From positions 224,173 through 288,172 of the forward strand of contig NZ_JAUYNB010000038.1 of the NCBI RefSeq assembly GCF_030699305.1: a DNA stretch of 64,000 nucleotides. Reading direction: 5' to 3'. Shown piece by piece: positions 59,933 to 64,000 of this stretch; the first letter of the stretch is position 1; every line of letters begins with the position of its first letter. A model generated the notes under the pieces. That model did no database searches. It was not told the DNA's origin and saw only the letters and a list, made by a program, of their open reading frames with translations. The position numbers and the translations under genes were made by a program. Source of the DNA: Novosphingobium sp. GTDB lineage: Bacteria; Pseudomonadota; Alphaproteobacteria; Sphingomonadales; Sphingomonadaceae.

Positions 59933-60513
59933 GCGAAGGTGCAGTGGCGATTCCTGTGCGACCAAGCGCTTGCACCCCGGCTTCGGGTGCTGGACAGCGC
60001 ACGATCCCTATCGAGGCACTAAATGCGAGTGCAAGCAACGGCATTGCTTGTTCGGTGATGATGCCACGACCCGTTGACCTGGAGGATTCCGTTACGGGGT
60101 TGTCACTGTCCGACAGTCTGACGCATGCCAGTGAGATCGGAGCGATTTCGTCTTATCAAGTTGTTGACGGCCTTGAGGTTGTGGCGCGCCTTAACCTGCC
60201 GCACGGTCGGCATGAGCCGATCATGGAGCATGCGCGGCGGCGATTGGGTGACAGTTCCTGCGGCATTTGTGGCATCGAGAGCGTCGAGTTGGCGCTGCGC
60301 CCGCTTCCGGTTCTCCAGACACACAGCAAGGTTCGTCCGGAGCATATCCGGCGCGGGCTGGCGGCAATGGGCGGCGCCAAGATGCTGGTCAGTCTGACCG
60401 CCGCTGCCCATGCCGCCGCATTCTGCTGCGAGGAGGGGGCGCTGGTCGCCCTGCGTGGGGATGCTATGCCATGGGTTTCAGCCCCGGCAGTGGAGCACGT
60501 CGATGGGCTATGA
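59929..60513 (+). CDS. fdhD: FdhD/FdsC-like sulfurtransferase, C-terminally shortened
   Basis: A 194-residue FdhD-family protein, which normally (about 270 residues) transfers sulfur to the molybdenum cofactor of formate dehydrogenase and binds it. The CxxC site is present (SSCGICGIES near residue 110) and the AHAAAFCCEEGALVALRGDA segment is recognisable. After that the family would continue EDVGRHNALDKL; here it ends in PWVSAPAVEHVDGL and a stop, so about 70 C-terminal residues are missing. The end overlaps the fdsA start by 11 bp. The shortened protein may be non-functional or a divergent form. Confidence 0.82.
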   Translation: MSEGAVAIPVRPSACTPASGAGQRTIPIEALNASASNGIACSVMMPRPVDLEDSVTGLSLSDSLTHASEIGAISSYQVVDGLEVVARLNLPHGRHEPIMEHARRRLGDSSCGICGIESVELALRPLPVLQTHSKVRPEHIRRGLAAMGGAKMLVSLTAAAHAAAFCCEEGALVALRGDAMPWVSAPAVEHVDGL

Positions 60514-63337
60514 GCCGCAACAGGACTTCGGCACCCCCGAAGCGCGCTCCGAAGTCAGCGTTACGCTGACGATCGACGGTCGCAAGGTTACCGTGCCTGC
60601 TGGGTCCAGCGTCATGCGCGCCGCAGCCGAATGCGGCGGCGCGATCCCGAAACTTTGCGCCAGTGACAATCTGGAAGCGTTCGGATCTTGCCGGATGTGT
60701 CTGATCGAAGTGGAAGGAATGCGCGGCACGCCCGCGAGTTGCACCACCCCGGCGACGGAAGGAATGGTCGTCCACACTCAGACCCCCCGGCTTGAAAAGC
60801 TGCGGCGCGGGGTGATGGAACTCTACATCTCCGATCACCCGCTGGATTGCTTGACCTGCAGCGCCAACAACGATTGCGAATTGCAGGACGCGGCTGCGCA
60901 AGTGGGCCTGCGTGACGTGCGCTATGGCTATGAAGGTGCGAACCACCTCGGCCTTACGACTGACAGCTCGAACCCATATTTTGACTTCGACCCTTCCAAA
61001 TGCATCGCTTGCTCGCGCTGTGTGAGGGCCTGCGATGAGGTGCAGGGAACCTTTGCGCTGACTATCGACGGACGAGGTTTTGCTTCAAAGGTTAGCGCTG
61101 GGCAGGCTTCTGACGATTTCCTGTCGTCCGAATGCGTTTCCTGCGGTGCCTGCGTACAGGCTTGCCCGACTGCAACCTTGCAGGAAAAGGCCGTGAAGGA
61201 AATTGGCAAGCCCGAACGCGCGGTCGTTACCACCTGCGCCTATTGCGGGGTCGGCTGCACGTTCCGTGCGGAAATGCGAGGGGAGCAACTGGTGCGCATG
61301 GTGCCGTGGAAGGACGGCAAGGCCAATCATGGACACTCCTGCGTCAAGGGACGATTTGCGTGGGGTTATGGCCATCATAAGGACCGCATAACCTCGCCGA
61401 TGGTGCGTGAAACCATCGACCAGCCTTGGCGCGAAGTGAGCTGGGATGAGGCGATTTCCTTTGCTGCGCAGCGACTTGGGGCGATCAAGGCGCAGTATGG
61501 CGCGCGCGCGCTCGGCGGGATTACTTCGAGCCGTTGCAGCAACGAGGAGACTTTCCTCGTCCAGAAGCTGGTTCGTGCCGGTTTTGGCGCCAACAATGTC
61601 GATACCTGCGCGCGGGTCTGCCACTCTCCCACCGGCTATGGACTCAAGACCACGTTCGGGACTTCGGCGGGCACGCAGGATTTCGACAGCGTGATGGACG
61701 CCGACGTCATTCTGGTGATCGGCGCCAATCCCACCGATGCGCATCCGGTGTTTGCATCGCGGATGAAGCGCCGTCTGCGACAGGGTGCAAAGCTGATCGT
61801 GATCGACCCGCGCCGGATCGATCTGGTGCGCAGCCCGCACATCGAAGCGGTGTATCACTTGCCGCTTCAGCCTGGGACCAATGTCGCCGTGCTGACCGCG
61901 ATGGCGCACGTGATCGTTACCGAAGGGCTGGCCGACGAAGACTTTATCCGTGAGCGCTGTGACTGGGATGAATATCAGGACTGGGCGCGCTTCGTTTCAG
62001 AGGAGCGCCACAGCCCCGAAGTGCTCGAAGCCGTAACTCGCGTTCCGGCTGCCGATCTTCGCGCCGCCGCCCGGCTCTATGCCGAGGGCGGCAATGGCGC
62101 GATATATTATGGCCTCGGTGTCACCGAGCATTCGCAGGGCAGTTCCACTGTCATGGCCATCGCCAACCTTGCCATGGCGACTGGCAACATCGGGAGGCGC
62201 GGAGTTGGGGTAAATCCCCTCAGAGGGCAAAACAATGTCCAAGGTGCCTGCGATATGGGGAGTTTCCCGCACGAGCTTTCCGGTTATCGCCACATCTCAG
62301 ACGAGGCAACCCGCGCATTGTTCGAGGCGGACTGGGGCGTCACCCTCGATCCCGAACCGGGCTTGCGCATCCCCAACATGCTCGACGCGGCAGTGGATGG
62401 CAGTTTCCGCGCGATCTACATCCAGGGCGAGGATATCCTCCAGTCGGACCCGGACACACACCATGTCACTGCCGGTCTCAAGGCGATGGAGCTGGTGATT
62501 GTCCATGACCTGTTCCTTAACGAGACCGCAAACTATGCGCATGTCTTCCTGCCAGGGTCGACCTTTCTTGAGAAGAACGGAACCTTCACCAATGCCGAAC
62601 GCCGCATCCAGCTGGTGCGCAAGGTGATGGAACCGGCTAATGGACTTGAAGACTGGGAGGTGACACAGGCGCTGGCCAACGCCATGGGGCTGGGCTGGAG
62701 CTACACCCACCCGAGCGAGATCATGGACGAGATTGCCCGCCTTACCCCCAGCTTCGCCAGCGTTTCCCACACGCGGCTAGATGCGGAAGGCTCGCTGCAA
62801 TGGCCAGTAAACGAGGCCCATCCCAATGGCTCGTCGATCATGCACGTCGATGGCTTCGTGCGCGGACGTGGCAAGTTCGTCGTCACGGAATATATCCCGA
62901 CCGACGAGCGAACCGGCCCGCGCTTCCCGCTGCTACTGACGACGGGGCGCATCCTCAGCCAGTACAATGTCGGCGCGCAGACGCGGCGTACCGCCAATAA
63001 CGTCTGGCATGAAGGTGATGTACTGGAAATCCACCCGGCCGATGCCGAGAACCGGGGCATTCGCAGTGGGGACTGGGTGCACCTCGCCAGCCGCAAGGGC
63101 GAGACGAGTCTACGCGCAGTTGTCACCGATCGCCTCGCGCCGGGGGTGGTCTATACCACCTTCCACCACCCCGAAACGCAGGCCAACGTCATCACCACCG
63201 AGTTCTCGGACTGGGCGACCAACTGCCCTGAATACAAGGTGACCGCCGTACAGGTGACCCCGACCAACGGCCCGTCCGACTGGCAGAAAGACTGCGCCGA
63301 ACAGTCGGCCCGCGCTCGCCGAATTGCGCCGGAATAA
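60503..63337 (+). CDS. fdsA: NAD-dependent formate dehydrogenase alpha subunit (Mo/W)
   Basis: A 944-residue catalytic subunit. Order of domains: N-terminal [2Fe-2S] ferredoxin (residues 10-90, CRMCLIEVEG), His-Cys [4Fe-4S] (DHPLDCLTCSANNDC), two [4Fe-4S] (CIACSRCVRACDE and CVSCGACVQACPT), the catalytic [4Fe-4S] (CAYCGVGCTF near 265) and the bis-MGD domains. The active-site residue is Cys (DTCARVCHSPTGYGL), not selenocysteine. It oxidises formate to CO2. ATG 60503 has GGAG upstream; longer frames lie inside fdhD. Confidence 0.95.
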   Translation: MGYEPQQDFGTPEARSEVSVTLTIDGRKVTVPAGSSVMRAAAECGGAIPKLCASDNLEAFGSCRMCLIEVEGMRGTPASCTTPATEGMVVHTQTPRLEKLRRGVMELYISDHPLDCLTCSANNDCELQDAAAQVGLRDVRYGYEGANHLGLTTDSSNPYFDFDPSKCIACSRCVRACDEVQGTFALTIDGRGFASKVSAGQASDDFLSSECVSCGACVQACPTATLQEKAVKEIGKPERAVVTTCAYCGVGCTFRAEMRGEQLVRMVPWKDGKANHGHSCVKGRFAWGYGHHKDRITSPMVRETIDQPWREVSWDEAISFAAQRLGAIKAQYGARALGGITSSRCSNEETFLVQKLVRAGFGANNVDTCARVCHSPTGYGLKTTFGTSAGTQDFDSVMDADVILVIGANPTDAHPVFASRMKRRLRQGAKLIVIDPRRIDLVRSPHIEAVYHLPLQPGTNVAVLTAMAHVIVTEGLADEDFIRERCDWDEYQDWARFVSEERHSPEVLEAVTRVPAADLRAAARLYAEGGNGAIYYGLGVTEHSQGSSTVMAIANLAMATGNIGRRGVGVNPLRGQNNVQGACDMGSFPHELSGYRHISDEATRALFEADWGVTLDPEPGLRIPNMLDAAVDGSFRAIYIQGEDILQSDPDTHHVTAGLKAMELVIVHDLFLNETANYAHVFLPGSTFLEKNGTFTNAERRIQLVRKVMEPANGLEDWEVTQALANAMGLGWSYTHPSEIMDEIARLTPSFASVSHTRLDAEGSLQWPVNEAHPNGSSIMHVDGFVRGRGKFVVTEYIPTDERTGPRFPLLLTTGRILSQYNVGAQTRRTANNVWHEGDVLEIHPADAENRGIRSGDWVHLASRKGETSLRAVVTDRLAPGVVYTTFHHPETQANVITTEFSDWATNCPEYKVTAVQVTPTNGPSDWQKDCAEQSARARRIAPE

Positions 63338-63339
63338 CC

Positions 63340-63567
63340 ATGGCGCCTGAACGACTCATCCATTTAGCGAACCAGATCGCCCGGAACCTTGCCGCTCAAG
63401 GCGAAGAAGCTGCGATTATTCAAACCGAACAACACATTCGCGAATTCTGGGATCCGAACATGAGAGCGGCAATCAAAAACGTTGATCGCTCATCCCTGTC
63501 GCCAATTGCGGCGGCGGCGATCGCCGCCCTTTCTTCGCACCACCAGAAAAGACCTAATTCGAAGTGA
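63340..63567 (+). CDS. fdsD: Formate dehydrogenase delta subunit
   Basis: A 75-residue FdsD-type protein: [20 protein letters not shown] and [21 protein letters not shown] core ([14 protein letters not shown]), the family hallmark. It follows fdsA by 2 bp. The small subunit supports assembly or stability of the complex. Confidence 0.9.
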   Translation: MAPERLIHLANQIARNLAAQGEEAAIIQTEQHIREFWDPNMRAAIKNVDRSSLSPIAAAAIAALSSHHQKRPNSK

Positions 63568-63574
63568 GCTGGAA

Positions 63575-64000
63575 ATGAACAGACAAATATACAGTTTCGG
63601 CGGCGGCTCGGGGGGCGACGATCCACGCAGCCGCGACAAGACGATTGTCGGCGGGAAGGGCGCAAATCTGGCGGAAATGGCCGGGATCGGTCTGCCGGTG
63701 CCGCCGGGCTTCACCATCACCACCGAAGAATGCGTGCGCTATCTGGCCGAGGGCGGGGATTTTTCCGCTGACGTTCAGGCCGAAGTCGCCGCCGCGCTGA
63801 CCCACATCGAACAGGCCGTCGGCAAGAAGTTCGGCGATGCCGCCGATCCGCTGCTCGTTTCGGTCCGCTCCGGCGCGCGGGTGTCGATGCCGGGGATGAT
63901 GGACACGGTCCTCAACCTCGGCCTCAACGACGAAACCGTGCAGGGTCTGGCCGCGTCATCGGGCGATGAACGGTTCGCGTGGGACAGCTACCGCCGGTTC
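63575..64000 (+). CDS. ppdK: Pyruvate phosphate dikinase, N-terminal part
   Basis: The first 142 codons of PPDK, cut by the window end. The ATP-grasp start is clear: [41 protein letters not shown] and the [20 protein letters not shown] loop. The enzyme interconverts pyruvate and PEP with ATP/AMP. It begins 7 bp after fdsD with GAGCTGGA upstream, so it may be read through from the formate dehydrogenase operon. Confidence 0.92.
   Translation, partial: MNRQIYSFGGGSGGDDPRSRDKTIVGGKGANLAEMAGIGLPVPPGFTITTEECVRYLAEGGDFSADVQAEVAAALTHIEQAVGKKFGDAADPLLVSVRSGARVSMPGMMDTVLNLGLNDETVQGLAASSGDERFAWDSYRRF

Noticed and set aside
1..64000. CRISPR arrays, tRNA or rRNA genes, integrase and attachment sites, replication origin
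   Set aside because: I looked for regular short repeats, cloverleaf-like segments and integrase motifs and saw none that I could support by eye; a covariance-model search would be needed to exclude small RNAs.

Overview
The window looks like a mosaic, accessory segment of a high-GC alphaproteobacterium, most likely a sphingomonad (Novosphingobium/Sphingobium/Sphingopyxis type). Supporting signs are the large TonB-dependent receptor at the head of a catabolic cluster, several flavin/Rieske/P450 oxygenases, CoA-transferase family III genes, clustered IclR/MarR/TetR/GntR/AraC regulators, and related IS6-family elements. No tRNA, rRNA or CRISPR array is visible, and I cannot tell from this sequence whether it is chromosome or plasmid.

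Layout. 1-1.05 kb: IS6-family wreckage, including a fragment of an electron-transfer-flavoprotein alpha gene. 1.3-25.4 kb: catabolic cluster 1. It holds a TonB receptor, a Tat-type MmgE/PrpD protein, an unusual set of three DoxX-like membrane proteins with two exported SnoaL-like proteins, a lipoprotein and a one-helix protein, an extradiol dioxygenase, an HsaA-like flavin oxygenase, a gentisate-dioxygenase-like cupin, a fumarylacetoacetate-hydrolase-family enzyme and a Pht5-like decarboxylase. On the other strand are a CoA transferase, acyl-CoA dehydrogenase, Rieske oxygenase, SDR and MHS transporter, followed by a C-C hydrolase, three regulators and a 3-hydroxybenzoate-4-monooxygenase-like flavoprotein. 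A 17-bp palindrome (CGTCC-N7-GGACA type) recurs in five promoter regions of this cluster and probably defines a single regulon.

25.4-37.1 kb: two 835-bp IS6-family copies in the same orientation bracket about 10 kb that carries cytochrome bd oxidase (cydABX), its assembly exporter (cydDC), a haem lipoprotein, an ArsR regulator, peroxiredoxin, ferritin-like protein, methyltransferase, cytochrome c and the stump of an MBL-fold hydrolase. 37.1-38.9 kb: a truncated gene, a toxin-antitoxin-like pair (DUF4258 plus HTH) and an IS-end relic.

38.9-55.9 kb: catabolic cluster 2. It has GntR and AraC regulators, two alpha/beta hydrolases, RibBX-like riboflavin enzyme, flavin reductase fused to a C-terminal domain, LLM flavin oxygenase, HsaA-like oxygenase, a 3-ketosteroid-dehydrogenase-like flavoprotein, P450 plus [2Fe-2S] ferredoxin, SDR, a pair of CoA transferases of which one lacks the catalytic Asp, and a crotonase-fold protein lacking both usual catalytic Glu residues. 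This set suggests breakdown of an alicyclic or steroid/terpenoid-like compound by oxygenation, CoA activation and C-C cleavage; the substrate is not known. 56.4-64 kb: a decayed LLM oxygenase, a carboxymuconolactone-decarboxylase-family protein, a soluble NAD-linked formate dehydrogenase operon (fdsGBA-fdhD-fdsD) behind a strong promoter overlapped by a 32-bp palindrome, and the start of pyruvate phosphate dikinase.

How it may work together (inference): the TonB receptor and MHS transporter bring in substrate, oxygenases fed by shared reduced flavin open the rings, the CoA-dependent enzymes shorten the products, and formate dehydrogenase recovers NADH from released formate. The IS6 copies appear to have assembled and trimmed the mosaic, leaving broken genes at their edges.
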